From assembly GCA_011390335.1 (NCBI GenBank), contig JAABSO010000005.1, positions 1 through 64,000 of the forward strand: a stretch of DNA of 64,000 nucleotides, given 5' to 3'. The position numbers and the translations under genes were made by a program. This stretch comes from Desulfotignum sp. (lineage in GTDB: Bacteria; Desulfobacterota; Desulfobacteria; Desulfobacterales; Desulfobacteraceae). Below are positions 52,012 through 62,446 of this stretch, piece after piece; within the stretch, counting starts at the first letter, position 1; each line of letters opens with the position of its first letter. Below the pieces are notes generated by a model, which was given only the letters and a program-made list of their open reading frames with translations, was not told the DNA's origin and made no database searches.

Positions 52012-52651
52012 GCTGTCCGATGAGCTTGACAAACCGGCATCCCCCCAGGCTCTCTTTTTTAATACCGGTATCGGTCTTTGTGAGTTTCACAAGATCCTGG
52101 GAAAAATGCCCCCCCACCGGCATGACCAGGCAACCGCCCAATGCCAGCTGCTCCACCAGGGGGGACGGAATCTGGTTACCGCCGGCCGTCACAATGATGG
52201 CATCAAACGGACCTTCTTCCTTCCACCCCTGGGTCCCGTCGGAATACCGGGTCACGATATTATGAAACCGAAGCCGGTCAAACAGTGTGCGGGCCTGCAA
52301 AAAAAGCGGGTGGTTGCGTTCAATGGTATACACCCTGTAAACAATTTTGGCCAGAATTGCGGCCTGATAGCCGGATCCGGTACCGATTTCAAGCACGCGT
52401 TCAGATCCTTTCAGATCCAGGCTCTGGGTCATCTCTGCTATGATATAGGGCTGGGATATGGTCTGGCCTTCACCAATGGGCAGGGGAAAATCACCATAGG
52501 CACTGTCCGCAAGGGCCTCACTGACAAACAAATGCCGGGGTACCTCATTCATTGCCTGAATCACCAAAGGATCGGTAACCCCCCGGGCAATGATCTGCCT
52601 GTCCACCATGTCATTGCGCCACCGGGCAAATTTTTTGGGCTCATCATTCAT
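51995..52651 (-). CDS. pcm: Protein-L-isoaspartate O-methyltransferase
   Basis: 218 residues from the ATG at 52651. Motifs: [32 protein letters not shown] motif [38 protein letters not shown] and LVMPVGG. Repairs isoaspartyl residues in aged proteins. ATGs at 52663 and 52714 are in frame upstream without good signals. The 204-nt gap upstream, to the folate gene, holds only a small hairpin. Confidence 0.93.
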   Translation of the reverse strand: MNDEPKKFARWRNDMVDRQIIARGVTDPLVIQAMNEVPRHLFVSEALADSAYGDFPLPIGEGQTISQPYIIAEMTQSLDLKGSERVLEIGTGSGYQAAILAKIVYRVYTIERNHPLFLQARTLFDRLRFHNIVTRYSDGTQGWKEEGPFDAIIVTAGGNQIPSPLVEQLALGGCLVMPVGGHFSQDLVKLTKTDTGIKKESLGGCRFVKLIGQHGWNE

Positions 52652-52841
52652 GAACCCCTTCATACCAGCAAGCATAGCTTGCGTCAAGCAGATAGAGCAA
52701 CTCACCCAAGACAATCTTGTGTAAAAAAATCATGTGGCAGAAATTTTTATCATTCAAAGAATACCCCGGTCAGGTTTTTAGTGCGCTTATTCCTCAGTTC
52801 CTGTCAAAAAAAAACAAAAAAATGATGAGGGCACTTGGGTT

Positions 52842-52854
52842 GCGGGTTTCCCGC
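52842..52854 (-). terminator. Weak terminator-like hairpin after the folate cyclo-ligase gene
   Basis: GCGGG-AAA-CCCGC directly after the stop. The long T-rich run on the minus strand (complement of 52806-52822) starts about 20 nt later, so the fit to an intrinsic terminator is poor. Confidence 0.3.
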
Positions 52855-52855
52855 G

Positions 52856-53443
52856 TTAGATTTTATAGATGACCCGTTTATCTGTGATAATAATATCCAC
52901 GGTATGTTTTCTTGAGTCCATCTGAATCTGGTCCACGATCTGCTCTTCAAAGGCAAGGGACACCTTTCTGCAGGTTTCGGGCAGGCGTGTGATAAGCTTG
53001 GTATAATAGTTGCTGCCAAACCCTATGCGGCCCCCTTTGTCATCAAAAGCCAGGCCGGGAATAAAGGCGATATCAATCTCATCCAGAGAAATTTTTTTAC
53101 ATTTTTCAGGGTCCGGTTCAAGCACATCACCGGCATTGGGCAGCAGGTCTTTGTCAAAATTGATGATTTTACACAGGTGAAACGCATTTTTTGCATCTGT
53201 GAACACCGGCAGTACGATTGTTTTTTCGATGTGAAGCGCTTTTCGTATAATCCTTTCCATGGGAATTTTTCCACTGGCGGATGTGTGCATGAAAGATATC
53301 TGGGATTCCATGAAGTTGGCAAATTCAAATACTTTGTTCTCAATCTGGTAGTATTTGACGTCCCGCTCCTGTTTTGTAAGTGCATCAAGCTTTTCAGCCA
53401 CCTGAGACAGTATGCTGGTTTTCGTATTTTTCACCTCTTCCAT
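52856..53443 (-). CDS. 5-formyltetrahydrofolate cyclo-ligase family protein
   Basis: 195 residues, start ATG at 53443 with AAGGAAAA upstream. The family's C-terminal nucleotide site is present as IPGLAFDDKGGRIGFGSNYYTKLI (in parts: PGLAFD, GGRIGFGSNYY). The N-terminal half carries a Ser-rich substrate loop and KTIVLPVF. Makes 5,10-methenyl-THF from 5-formyl-THF. The usual GxGYYD tail reads GSNYYTK, so the catalytic Asp position differs, and activity is likely but not certain. Confidence 0.8.
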   Translation of the reverse strand: MEEVKNTKTSILSQVAEKLDALTKQERDVKYYQIENKVFEFANFMESQISFMHTSASGKIPMERIIRKALHIEKTIVLPVFTDAKNAFHLCKIINFDKDLLPNAGDVLEPDPEKCKKISLDEIDIAFIPGLAFDDKGGRIGFGSNYYTKLITRLPETCRKVSLAFEEQIVDQIQMDSRKHTVDIIITDKRVIYKI

Positions 53444-53620
53444 AATCACTTTTCCTTATGGTTACAAAAAAATATACCAGAATATTATACACAAGTGCCT
53501 GATTGTCAACATGCAATAATCATTGACTGTTCATATGTCCCATGCTATTTGGGTACAATTGGAAAACAGATGTGACAGGCAGGATTATCAAAACAAAAAC
53601 AGGCAGAACTAAGGAAGACC

Positions 53621-54901
53621 ATGCTGGATGCGAAATATATTATAAACAACCTGGAAACCGTTCAAAAAGGAATGGAAAAACGCGGTGCTGCGGTTGATTT
53701 TTCAATACTTATGGAAAATGAGGAAAAAAGAAAAACCCTTCTGCTGCAAATTGAGGAATTGCGCCACCAGCGCAATGTCGTTTCCGATGATATTGCCAAG
53801 ATGAAACGGTCCGGCAAAGATGCCCAGCCCAACATTGACAGGATGCGGTCTGTTTCAGAAACCATCAAAGCGCTGGACAAAGACCTAAGTGAGGTTGAAG
53901 CCGCCATCCACACGTTTTTGATCACCCTGCCCAATCTGCCCCATACAGATGTGCCAAAAGGAAAAGATGATTCCCAGAACCGTCTGGAAAAAACCCACGG
54001 CTCTCCCCGGGTTTTTGATTTTCCCGCCCAGGACCATGCTGATATAGGTGAAGCCTTAGGAATTCTGGATCTTGCCAGGGCCACCAAACTGGCCGGTGCC
54101 CGCTTTCCGTTGTATCTGGGATCAGGCGCCAGACTGGAGCGGGCCCTGATCAATTTCATGCTGGACATCCATACAAAAGAGCATGGATACAAAGAGACCC
54201 TGCCGCCTTTTATTGTCAACAGAGCCACCATGACCGGTACGGGCCAGCTGCCCAAATTTGAAGAGGACCTGTTCAAGCTCGAGGGTCTGGATTATTATTT
54301 AATTCCCACCTCAGAGGTACCGGTGACCAATATCTATGCCGGTGAAATTCTGGCAGAAGAGAACCTGCCGTACAAGTTCACCGCCTATACGCCCTGTTTC
54401 AGATCCGAGGCCGGTTCTTACGGCCGGGACACCAAAGGACTGATCCGGCAGCACCAGTTCAACAAGGTGGAAATGGTGAAAATCACCGCTCCTGAATCCT
54501 CTTTTGCTGAACTGGAATCCCTTCTGGCCAATGCAGAAACCATTCTCCAGCGCCTGGAGCTGCCCTATCAGGTGCTTACCCTGTGCACCGGAGATCTGGG
54601 GTTCTCCGCCACCAAAACCTATGATATTGAAGTCTGGATGCCGGGACAAAACAAATACAGGGAGATCTCTTCGTGCAGCAACTGCCTTGACTTCCAGGCA
54701 CGGCGGGCCAATATCCGCTTTAAACGCAAAGATGCAAAAAAACCCGAATTCTGCCATACCCTGAATGGATCAGGCCTTGCCGTGGGAAGAACTTTTGCCG
54801 CAATCCTTGAAAACTATCAGCAGCCGGACGGTACAGTCAATATACCTGATGCCCTGGTACCATATATGGGAGGTCAAAAAACAATCACCCATGAAACCTG
54901 A
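53621..54901 (+). CDS. serS: Seryl-tRNA synthetase
   Basis: 426 residues. N-terminal coiled-coil arm about 30-100, then the class II core with [15 protein letters not shown], motif 2 [21 protein letters not shown], and motif 3 [18 protein letters not shown] (split by the family's [13 protein letters not shown]). Strong AAGGAAG start. The last codons overlap thrC by 11 nt. Confidence 0.96.
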   Translation: MLDAKYIINNLETVQKGMEKRGAAVDFSILMENEEKRKTLLLQIEELRHQRNVVSDDIAKMKRSGKDAQPNIDRMRSVSETIKALDKDLSEVEAAIHTFLITLPNLPHTDVPKGKDDSQNRLEKTHGSPRVFDFPAQDHADIGEALGILDLARATKLAGARFPLYLGSGARLERALINFMLDIHTKEHGYKETLPPFIVNRATMTGTGQLPKFEEDLFKLEGLDYYLIPTSEVPVTNIYAGEILAEENLPYKFTAYTPCFRSEAGSYGRDTKGLIRQHQFNKVEMVKITAPESSFAELESLLANAETILQRLELPYQVLTLCTGDLGFSATKTYDIEVWMPGQNKYREISSCSNCLDFQARRANIRFKRKDAKKPEFCHTLNGSGLAVGRTFAAILENYQQPDGTVNIPDALVPYMGGQKTITHET

Positions 54902-56396
54902 ACAGTTTCCGGAACATATCCGGCCCCATCTTGTTCCCCGGCCGAAAGGCGATCTGTATTATAAATGTCTGGGCTGCGGTGCCGGGTATCCAGTGAAAAA
55001 GCTGTTGTATGTCTGCCCGGCATGTGATGCCGTTCTGATGCTCCATAACCGGAACCAGGAAGACCTCCATAAAATTGAGGGGACAACCTGGCAGCAGATA
55101 TTCGACTATCGCAGAATGCTTAAAATACCCGCCCTGAAGGGTATTTACCGGTACCATGAATTCATCGGCCCGGTGATTCCCCTGGAATCCATTATTTATC
55201 TGGGAGAAGGCCACACCCCTGTGGTGGAGGCATCCGGCTTTCTTACGGAAAAAGTCGGGCTGCGTTTCTATTTTAAAAACGACGGCCAGAATCCCAGTGC
55301 CTCGTTCAAGGACCGGGGCATGGCCTCAGCCCTTTCCAGCATCAAATTTCTCCTTGACCAGGGGCTTGTTTCAGATGTCATTGCGGTGTGTGCATCCACC
55401 GGTGACACCTCTGCAGCAGCTGCATTATATGCCTCTTACCTGAGGCCCCTGATCAAGTCGGCCGTACTTTTACCCCACAAAAAAGTCACGGTCCAGCAGC
55501 TTTCCCAGCCTTTGGGCAGCGGTGCCAAAGTATTTGAAATCCCGGGGGTTTTTGATGACTGCATGAAGATAGTGGAACATCTGTCCACCAGATATTCCGT
55601 GGTGCTGCTCAATTCCAAAAATGCCTGGCGTATTCTGGGACAGGAATCCTATTCCTATGAAATCGCCCAGGATTTTGACTGGGATATGGCCCGCAAAGTC
55701 GTGGTGGTTCCCATCGGCAATGCCGGTAATATTTCTGCCATCATGAACGGTTTCCTTAAATTTTTTAAGGCCGGCATCATCAACCAGCTGCCCAAAATCA
55801 TCGGTGTGCAGTCAGAACATGCAGACCCGGTGTATCAATACTATCTGGAGCCGGATGAATCAAAACGGGTATTTACCCCTGTGGATACAAAACCCAGCGT
55901 GGCCCAGGCTGCCATGATAGGCAATCCCGTATCCATGCCCCGGGTGGTTGCCATTGCCAAAGAGTACAACCAGGAATCCGGGCATGACAATGTCTTTTTT
56001 GTCCAGGTAACAGAGCAGGCCATCATGGACTGGCAGCTCACCGCCAACCAGAATGGGCATATTGCCTGTACCCAGGGCGGGGAATGCCTGGCCGGGCTTG
56101 TAAAGTCCCGGGCCATGGGTCTTGTGTCTTCAGATGAAACCGCTGTGTTGAACGCAACCGCCCATGCCATTAAATTTTCCGAGTTCCAGGACCTGTATTT
56201 CAAAAACAAGATCCCTGACGCCTATCATATCGTACCTGACCCGGACCGCATGAACCTGCCGGAACTGATTACACCCGATAACCCGGATCTTGTACCTTCC
56301 CAGGAAAAACGGCTGGGTAAATCTGAATTTGCCCAGTTTATTGCGGAAATATCCGGGAAAATAGCACATAAAATGCACCTAACATCTGCTGACTGA
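54891..56396 (+). CDS. thrC: Threonine synthase
   Basis: 501 residues from the ATG at 54891. N-terminal zinc-ribbon-like [10 protein letters not shown] and [11 protein letters not shown] Lys in [33 protein letters not shown], the phosphate-binding [10 protein letters not shown], and QGGECLAGL. Converts O-phosphohomoserine to threonine. The upstream frame to 54765 is serS in another frame. Ends in a TGATG overlap with the next gene. Confidence 0.93.
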   Translation: MKPEQFPEHIRPHLVPRPKGDLYYKCLGCGAGYPVKKLLYVCPACDAVLMLHNRNQEDLHKIEGTTWQQIFDYRRMLKIPALKGIYRYHEFIGPVIPLESIIYLGEGHTPVVEASGFLTEKVGLRFYFKNDGQNPSASFKDRGMASALSSIKFLLDQGLVSDVIAVCASTGDTSAAAALYASYLRPLIKSAVLLPHKKVTVQQLSQPLGSGAKVFEIPGVFDDCMKIVEHLSTRYSVVLLNSKNAWRILGQESYSYEIAQDFDWDMARKVVVVPIGNAGNISAIMNGFLKFFKAGIINQLPKIIGVQSEHADPVYQYYLEPDESKRVFTPVDTKPSVAQAAMIGNPVSMPRVVAIAKEYNQESGHDNVFFVQVTEQAIMDWQLTANQNGHIACTQGGECLAGLVKSRAMGLVSSDETAVLNATAHAIKFSEFQDLYFKNKIPDAYHIVPDPDRMNLPELITPDNPDLVPSQEKRLGKSEFAQFIAEISGKIAHKMHLTSAD

Positions 56397-57889
56397 TGGA
56401 CTTTCATGGCTTTAAAAATGCAATAATTGCCGTCTGCCTGCCTGCATTTATTATATGGTATCCGGGCAGCCTATCTGCAAGCGGGGTAAAAACCTCCCTG
56501 AAAAATTATTCCATAATCAATCATGAAAACCAGGCTCTCCTGTGTGAACCCTACACAGTCAAAAAAGACGACTGGCTCTATAAAATTTTCCGACAGAAAG
56601 GTGAAATTTCTGAACAGGATTTCCCCTTGTTTATTTCTATTTTCAAAGAAATCAATCCCGGGATCAGCAATGTTGATACCATATCACCTGGAATCCAGAT
56701 TCTCATCCCTTTAAAAATGGTAAAAAAGCAGGCGTATACGTCTGATGATACCGGCATGGTGGCAGTGCCGGTGGTGGAATTTTCCCATCTGCCGGCCTCT
56801 TTTGATGTGACACCATATGTCAGGGAACATATTATCCAGCCCGGGGACACGGTTTCGGATCTTCTGGACAAAGCATTTTTACAAAAAGGCGGCGGTGTCA
56901 TCCGGGAAGGCCGTATGCTTTTTTACCGCCTGAACCCCAACATCAAAAATATCCATATGGTGCACAAGGGTACACGCGTTATGCTTCCTGAACCGGCCAT
57001 TCTGTCCCAGCCCTGGCTTTCTTCGTATCTTACCCATGGCAATTTACCGATGCATGATAATCGGGAAAAAAAAGGGGGGCTGCCCCGTGATGCTGCTGCA
57101 GTCCGTGAGTCTGAAAACGCTCTTCCGGATGTTTCCCCTTATCAGATCCTGCAGCTGAAACGATATGCAGCCCTGATAAAAGGCACCCTGTTCCACCAGG
57201 GAAAAATGTATTTCCCGGCAAAAAATGATGATACCATTGTTCAGCTTGATCTTTCCCGGACACCGCTGATCGAAACCAGTGACACCGGTGAAAAGACCCT
57301 GCTCATCCCCGAAAACAAAACAGGTTATGGTCTGGACAAAAAAATGATTCAGACCATCAAATCCCATTGGAAACAGGTAAAAACAGAACAAATCCAGGCA
57401 GCCATCCAAAAGGCCCGCCAGCATCCCCAAGAAACGGTTCCTTTGGATGTAATCAAAAGCAATATTTTGCAGATACTTGCTGGGACACCATTTGACTACA
57501 CTCCTGAAGAAAAGATACGGTTTTTAGTGAACGATATCTCCATGTCAGGTGTATTCGGGCGGATCAAACGGCCTGACCGTTCTGACCTGCTGATCAATTT
57601 CGCCAATATTTACGGTACAGGAATAACCCGTATCCAAAACATGGGATTTGATATTCTGTCTTTTTCGCCAAATCAGTCCTGGAAGGAACAGGTCCGGCTG
57701 ATCCTGTCCGCCCTGGGCTATGCCATCTGGGAAAATCCCTCCTTCAGCCAGCAGAAAATAGTGGAAACCCTGGAAGGCCTGTATGCCGAACTGCTGCCGG
57801 ACCGTGTTTTTATTTCGTTGTACCCTTTGACCCCCGGTGCCAGCTTGTTTTTAAAAACAGAACAGATCCGGTACATTCACCTGAAATAA
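56396..57889 (+). CDS. LysM-like repeat protein of unknown function
   Basis: 497 residues. N-terminal hydrophobic signal/anchor (about 8-28). Two LysM-like segments: about 52-106 (YTVKKDDWLYKI to IQILIPL) and about 144-200 (HIIQPGDTVSDLL to TRVMLPE). A charged linker follows, then a C-terminal region about 265-497 that I do not recognise, ending with FISLYPLTPGASLF. Likely envelope-located peptidoglycan-associated. ATG overlaps the thrC stop, so it is expressed with serS-thrC. Followed by the TPR lipoprotein after 37 nt. Confidence 0.75.
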   Translation: MDFHGFKNAIIAVCLPAFIIWYPGSLSASGVKTSLKNYSIINHENQALLCEPYTVKKDDWLYKIFRQKGEISEQDFPLFISIFKEINPGISNVDTISPGIQILIPLKMVKKQAYTSDDTGMVAVPVVEFSHLPASFDVTPYVREHIIQPGDTVSDLLDKAFLQKGGGVIREGRMLFYRLNPNIKNIHMVHKGTRVMLPEPAILSQPWLSSYLTHGNLPMHDNREKKGGLPRDAAAVRESENALPDVSPYQILQLKRYAALIKGTLFHQGKMYFPAKNDDTIVQLDLSRTPLIETSDTGEKTLLIPENKTGYGLDKKMIQTIKSHWKQVKTEQIQAAIQKARQHPQETVPLDVIKSNILQILAGTPFDYTPEEKIRFLVNDISMSGVFGRIKRPDRSDLLINFANIYGTGITRIQNMGFDILSFSPNQSWKEQVRLILSALGYAIWENPSFSQQKIVETLEGLYAELLPDRVFISLYPLTPGASLFLKTEQIRYIHLK

Positions 57890-57926
57890 CTGACATTCAC
57901 AATTGTAAGCAAACAGAGGATGCATT

Positions 57927-58685
57927 ATGAAACACCATCTGATTTGGTTAAGTTTACTTGGCTTTTTGGTTTGTGCCTGTACCAGTACCACCGGTAAGTC
58001 ACAAAAAGAATCCGGGCTCGCTGAGGCGGTGAAAATTCAAGGAGAGGCCCTTTTGATTCAGGGGGATTATACGGCTGCCCTGTCCAAGCTGCTGGAAGCA
58101 CGCAAGATGACCCCCCAAGACCCCTATCTGCTCAACAGCCTGGGGCTGGCTTATATGGGAAAAAAAAGAGACGACCTGGCGATATCCTGCTTTAAAAAAG
58201 CGCTGGATCTGAAACCTGATTACACCGAAGCCCTCAACAATCTCGGCGCCGCATTTCTGCGTCAGAAAAAATGGAATCAGGCTATCTTAGCCTTTGAGAA
58301 GGTATTGGAAGATCTTTTGTATCCAACGCCCCAGTATCCCCTTTCCAACCTGGGATGGGCTTTTCTGGGAAAACAGGATTACAGCCAGGCGGAATCCTTT
58401 TTTTCCCAGGCCCTGGATGTAATGCCCGGATTTGTTACAGCCTCCCATGGACTTGCCCAGGTGTATCTGCAGTCCCGCCAGGCGGATAAAGCTGTCAGGT
58501 TTCTCTCAAACGCCCTTGCCAGGCTTCCAAATAGTGCCCTTCTCCACGCAGACCTGGCCCGGGCCTATGAAGCCAGGGGCCAGAGCGCAAAGGCAAAAAA
58601 ATCCTGGCAAAAGGTGCGCCAGTATGCACATAAAGATTCAGAACTGGCCCGGACTGCCGGAAAAAGGCTGTCTGAGCCGGATTAA
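57927..58685 (+). CDS. TPR lipoprotein (PilW/PilF-like)
   Basis: 252 residues. Signal ends FLVCAC, with a lipobox-like Cys near 18. Then about six tetratricopeptide units (YLLNSLGLAYMGKKRDDLAIS, YTEALNNLGAAFLRQKKWNQA, YPLSNLGWAFLGKQDYSQAE and others). PilF/PilW lipoproteins assist secretin assembly, and pilQ is next to it, convergent with a 4-nt overlap. Good GAGGA start. Function as a pilotin is inferred. Confidence 0.8.
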   Translation: MKHHLIWLSLLGFLVCACTSTTGKSQKESGLAEAVKIQGEALLIQGDYTAALSKLLEARKMTPQDPYLLNSLGLAYMGKKRDDLAISCFKKALDLKPDYTEALNNLGAAFLRQKKWNQAILAFEKVLEDLLYPTPQYPLSNLGWAFLGKQDYSQAESFFSQALDVMPGFVTASHGLAQVYLQSRQADKAVRFLSNALARLPNSALLHADLARAYEARGQSAKAKKSWQKVRQYAHKDSELARTAGKRLSEPD

Positions 58686-61027
58686 TTTTCAGTCTTTGTG
58701 AAATTGCGTTTTTGTTCCAGCTGGACAATGGAAGGGGTCAGGAAAATGAGCAACTCATTTCTGTTGTCCTGTTGCTGGGTGGTGCCGAAAAGCATGTTCC
58801 CGATAATCGGAATTCCTGTCAGAAAGGGCAGGCCGTCCACATCCCGGTTTCTTGATGTTTTGACAATGCCGCCTATGACCACGGTGTCTTTGTCGTTCAC
58901 CAGCAGTTCGGTTTCTGTTTCATTTGTGGCAAGGGTGGGGACACCGGTGGAACTGACACCGGCAATATCATTTTTGGTCAAAAAGACCTGCATGGATATC
59001 CGCTTGTCCGGGGTCACATGGGGGGTAACCTCCAGAAGCAGATCGACATTTTTAAATTTTACAGAGGACCCGCCAGAATCATCACGTTCCAGGTATGCGA
59101 CCTCAAGCCCCTGCTTTATTTTGGCTTTTTTGTTATCCAGGGTCAGTATGCGCGGAGAGGAAACAACCCTGACATCACCCTGGGCTTCTGATGCAGCCAG
59201 TTTGGCATTCAAGGCCATACTGGAGGAGCCGAACAGTCTGAAAAAAGAAAAATCTCCACTTATCCCGGTACCTGACGGGTTATTCACCGACACGTTTGTA
59301 TCGTTGATAAATCCGGAAGTGACAGCAGTATCATTGGAAAGGTTCCATCCCACCCCGATGGTCCTGGAAAAATCCTTTGTCACCTCCACCACCTTGGCTT
59401 CGATCATGATCTGGGGGGTTACCGTATCCAGGCGGAAAATCATTTCCTGGATCTGGTCAACCTTTTCTCTGGTATCGGTGACAATGATCATATTTGTGCG
59501 CTGGTCCACGGAAATATTGCCCCTGTCCGGAGTCAGAAGTGAAGAGACATGGGGCTGGATATTTGCCTGTGCATCGGAATAGTTGATGGGAATATACTGG
59601 GTGACCAGCGGTTCCAAACTTTTTCTCTGCTCCAGGGCTTTTTTTCTGGCGGAAATGGCATCCTGGAGGTCCTGTTCTTCCTGTTTCAATGTCTGAGCTG
59701 TGGCAATGCGCACCACATCGCCCTCCATCTTTTTGCCCAGACCGTTCATCTTGAGAACCAGGTCCAGAACCTGGTCCCAGGGGATAGGCTTTTCCAGGGT
59801 CAAGGTCACCTTTCCCTGAACATCCTTATCCACTGCAAAGTTCAACCCACTGACACTTCTGAGTATCCGGAAGACATTTTTAATGTCTGTATCATAAAAA
59901 TCCAGCTTGATCTTTTCTCCGGTATAAACTGGTTGTTCACCAATGACCGCTTTATACTGATCTGCAACAGAATAGGCGGCCGGTGCTGTAATTATGGGTT
60001 TCATGGACAATACTGGGCCAGTCTCAGCTGACAGCCGCTCTTGAATATTCTGATCCAGCGTTACATTTTTTACAGCTTTTTCAAACCGGGGCGGTGCAAT
60101 ACTGGCAGGTTCAAAATGCAGAGAAATCCGGTTCTGGTTCTGGACAACCCGGAACGGCACTTTTTCCCTGATCATTATTTCAATATCCGTGCTGTTTTCC
60201 CTACCGGGCTTGGGCAGAATTTTTTCAACAGCAGCATTAAAATATTTTGTCAGCAGCGGCCGCTGGTGGTGGTCAGGTATCCGGGTATTGTACAGATGCA
60301 GGTCCAGTCTGTTTTCATTTTGCCAGATCGTTTCATACTCTACCGGATGGCTGGTTTCCACCTGGATATCCGCATGGCCGGACGCAGCTGTATTGAATGT
60401 GATGTTGGTCATGACGGCAGGTGTCCGGGAAACAGACAGTTTTGGTTGTATATTGTCATTCACATCAGATATTTCTGCGGATGGTTGTTGTCTTTGCGAA
60501 ACAGTTGTTTTTTCTACAGGTTCAAGGGTCTTTTTTGCCATAGGCCGGTCTGTGAAAAGGGTCACCTGTAACTGGTTTTCCTGATCTGTAACCGCATAGA
60601 AAATGTCCTGATTCAGCAGAATTTCAACCTTGGTTGTTGTCTGTTTCTGGTCGGCATAAACCACCCTGATCGATTCTACTGTATCAGACACAACCGAGGG
60701 GGATGTGAAATCCGGGGCAATCTTGGTATCCGGCAGATAGATGGCCACACCAAAAGGGAAATCCTGTTTAATGGCGGTATACACCAGTTTGTCCCTGCCG
60801 GTGATACGAATGCCGATCTGATCATCCAAAGATTGAAACGCAACAGCAAGGATCTGGTTGCCAGGAGCCTGGACCGGCATGATCTGCGAATCTTCCTGTG
60901 TTTTGGCATCCACTGGCGCAGGATTTTCAGTTTTCAGGGAATTACATCCGGCCACAATTGCTACAGCCAGTATCAGCGCAATGGCCAGAGCCCGATAATT
61001 AATCTTGTAAAACTGAAAAAAATCCAT
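58682..61027 (-). CDS. pilQ: Type IV pilus secretin PilQ, predicted lipoprotein
   Basis: 781 residues from the ATG at 61027 (GGGGA upstream); 61045 also possible. Lipobox ILAVAIVAGC at the N-terminus. AMIN-type domains at about 50-140 and 210-310. STN/N0 domain IKLDFYDTDIKNVFRILRSV. N1 region with VTQYIPINYSDAQ. The secretin domain runs to the C-terminus with RVVSSPRILTLDNKKAKI and the VPILGD-like segment (GIPIIGNMLFG). Outer-membrane pore for type IV pili. Last gene of pilMNOPQ. The lipobox is unusual for PilQ. Confidence 0.93.
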   Translation of the reverse strand: MDFFQFYKINYRALAIALILAVAIVAGCNSLKTENPAPVDAKTQEDSQIMPVQAPGNQILAVAFQSLDDQIGIRITGRDKLVYTAIKQDFPFGVAIYLPDTKIAPDFTSPSVVSDTVESIRVVYADQKQTTTKVEILLNQDIFYAVTDQENQLQVTLFTDRPMAKKTLEPVEKTTVSQRQQPSAEISDVNDNIQPKLSVSRTPAVMTNITFNTAASGHADIQVETSHPVEYETIWQNENRLDLHLYNTRIPDHHQRPLLTKYFNAAVEKILPKPGRENSTDIEIMIREKVPFRVVQNQNRISLHFEPASIAPPRFEKAVKNVTLDQNIQERLSAETGPVLSMKPIITAPAAYSVADQYKAVIGEQPVYTGEKIKLDFYDTDIKNVFRILRSVSGLNFAVDKDVQGKVTLTLEKPIPWDQVLDLVLKMNGLGKKMEGDVVRIATAQTLKQEEQDLQDAISARKKALEQRKSLEPLVTQYIPINYSDAQANIQPHVSSLLTPDRGNISVDQRTNMIIVTDTREKVDQIQEMIFRLDTVTPQIMIEAKVVEVTKDFSRTIGVGWNLSNDTAVTSGFINDTNVSVNNPSGTGISGDFSFFRLFGSSSMALNAKLAASEAQGDVRVVSSPRILTLDNKKAKIKQGLEVAYLERDDSGGSSVKFKNVDLLLEVTPHVTPDKRISMQVFLTKNDIAGVSSTGVPTLATNETETELLVNDKDTVVIGGIVKTSRNRDVDGLPFLTGIPIIGNMLFGTTQQQDNRNELLIFLTPSIVQLEQKRNFTKTEN

Positions 61028-61028
61028 A

Positions 61029-61772
61029 TTATTCCCCACTGTCATTTTTTTTCATTTTAATTTCCTGGAGGCGTTCCGTGTGATTGCCTTTGTAGTCTGT
61101 TACAATTTCTTTTACTAAAATAGTGTCAAAGGTTATATCAACAACCTGGCCTTCGTTTTTTCCCATATAGGTGCCGATACCCACTTCATATCCTTTTCCG
61201 GTTGCCTCCTCAACCATGGCAATCTTGCGGTCACCCATGATCACCACGGCAACCAGTTTGATCTGGCTGAGTTCCATTTTTTCCAAGGGAGTTAAAATCC
61301 GCTGCGGTTTCGCAGGCTTTTTTATTTCCGGGACAGGTGTTTCTTTTTTCTCCTGAATCAGCGGCGCAAATGGGTCTATCATGCTCTTGGGCACGTATAT
61401 ATCACTGTCATCAGGCTTTAACACACCGGCCATCATATTGCTGGTATCCAGTTGTACCGACACTTCGGGCAACTGTGCCAATACTTTTTTGTCGTCACTG
61501 TGCACTTTTTTTTCAGCTTTACCGGACAGGTTTGCAAAGCCTTCAGGATCGGTTTCAGAGGCAGATCCATTATTTACAGGCAAAGGAGTCTTTTGGGATT
61601 CCATATTTTCAGGTGCTGTTGATTTTGGGGCAGCCTGTTGGGGTATGGCCCGTGAAACAACAGGGGAAGATGGTTTTTCCGATTCTTTCACCGGTGGTTT
61701 TTCACACCCTGCCGACAGCAACCCCAGCACCATGCATACAAGTAGAATCCATCTGTTTTCCTGATTTTTCAT
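61029..61772 (-). CDS. pilP: Type IV pilus inner-membrane lipoprotein PilP
   Basis: 247 residues. Lipobox LLSAGC at residue 23. A long disordered, Pro/Ser/Lys-rich linker runs to about 130. The C-terminal HR-type domain begins LTPLEKMELSQIKLVAVVIMGDRKIAMVEE and includes GIGTYMGKNEGQVVDI. Links the PilN/O complex to the PilQ N0 domain. Stop adjoins the pilQ start. Confidence 0.92.
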   Translation of the reverse strand: MKNQENRWILLVCMVLGLLSAGCEKPPVKESEKPSSPVVSRAIPQQAAPKSTAPENMESQKTPLPVNNGSASETDPEGFANLSGKAEKKVHSDDKKVLAQLPEVSVQLDTSNMMAGVLKPDDSDIYVPKSMIDPFAPLIQEKKETPVPEIKKPAKPQRILTPLEKMELSQIKLVAVVIMGDRKIAMVEEATGKGYEVGIGTYMGKNEGQVVDITFDTILVKEIVTDYKGNHTERLQEIKMKKNDSGE

Positions 61773-61783
61773 AATATATTAAA

Positions 61784-62446
61784 TCAGCCTCTCTTGCCTT
61801 TTTTCTTTTTTTTGTCTGATTTTGGTTCCTCTCCGGCATCCTCCACAAACATGTATGTCACAGCGTTGCAGCCCATATCGATAATGCCCTGCGCGGTTTT
61901 GTTTCTTCTCATGGAGATATCTTTTATGTTGACAATCCGGTTCAAGCGGGACACCTGATAAAAGAAATCCGCAATCTGCAAAAAATTTCCCTCAACCTTC
62001 AGGGATAAGGGAATTTCTTTATAGAACTCCTTGTTGACGGCTGGATTGGGTTGAAAAAGCATAAAAGTGAGTCCAGCATTGCTACCTGCCACGGATATTT
62101 CCCTTAAAAGAGACGGCAGCTCTTTTTTATCCGGCAAAGCCCTTGTGGCAAGGTAAAACTCGTGTTCCACCGCCTGCATTTTGGTTTCCCACTCGTTGAG
62201 ATCACTGGCCTGCCGCTTGACCATTTGCAATTTTTTGGATTGGGTTTCAAATGTTTTTGTAACCTGCTGCAGTTTTTTATGTTCCGGCATAAAAATGAAA
62301 TAATAATAACCGCCCCCGATCAGGGCAAAGACAACAAAACAGATGAGCAGCCGCTGGAGCCGGCTCAGTTTTCCCACCCGCTCAAAAATTGCTGACATCT
62401 TTTTTGAGAATTTGTCTTTTCCGGTTATTTTCTTTTCTTCTGCCAT
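61784..62446 (-). CDS. pilO: Type IV pilus assembly protein PilO
   Basis: 220 residues. A cytoplasmic N-terminal tail, one membrane helix (LLICFVVFALIGGGYYYFIF), a coiled coil, and a periplasmic ferredoxin-like domain with the PilO pattern ELPSLLREISVAGSNAGLTF. Lys-rich C-terminus. Forms the alignment complex with PilN and PilP. Overlaps pilN by one base. Confidence 0.93.
   Translation of the reverse strand: MAEEKKITGKDKFSKKMSAIFERVGKLSRLQRLLICFVVFALIGGGYYYFIFMPEHKKLQQVTKTFETQSKKLQMVKRQASDLNEWETKMQAVEHEFYLATRALPDKKELPSLLREISVAGSNAGLTFMLFQPNPAVNKEFYKEIPLSLKVEGNFLQIADFFYQVSRLNRIVNIKDISMRRNKTAQGIIDMGCNAVTYMFVEDAGEEPKSDKKKKKGKRG

Noticed and set aside
51863..52825. 320-codon plus-strand frame
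   Set aside because: Antisense to DUF368 and pcm, with no ribosome binding site or domain.
58698..59582. 294-codon plus-strand frame
   Set aside because: Antisense to the secretin domain of pilQ.
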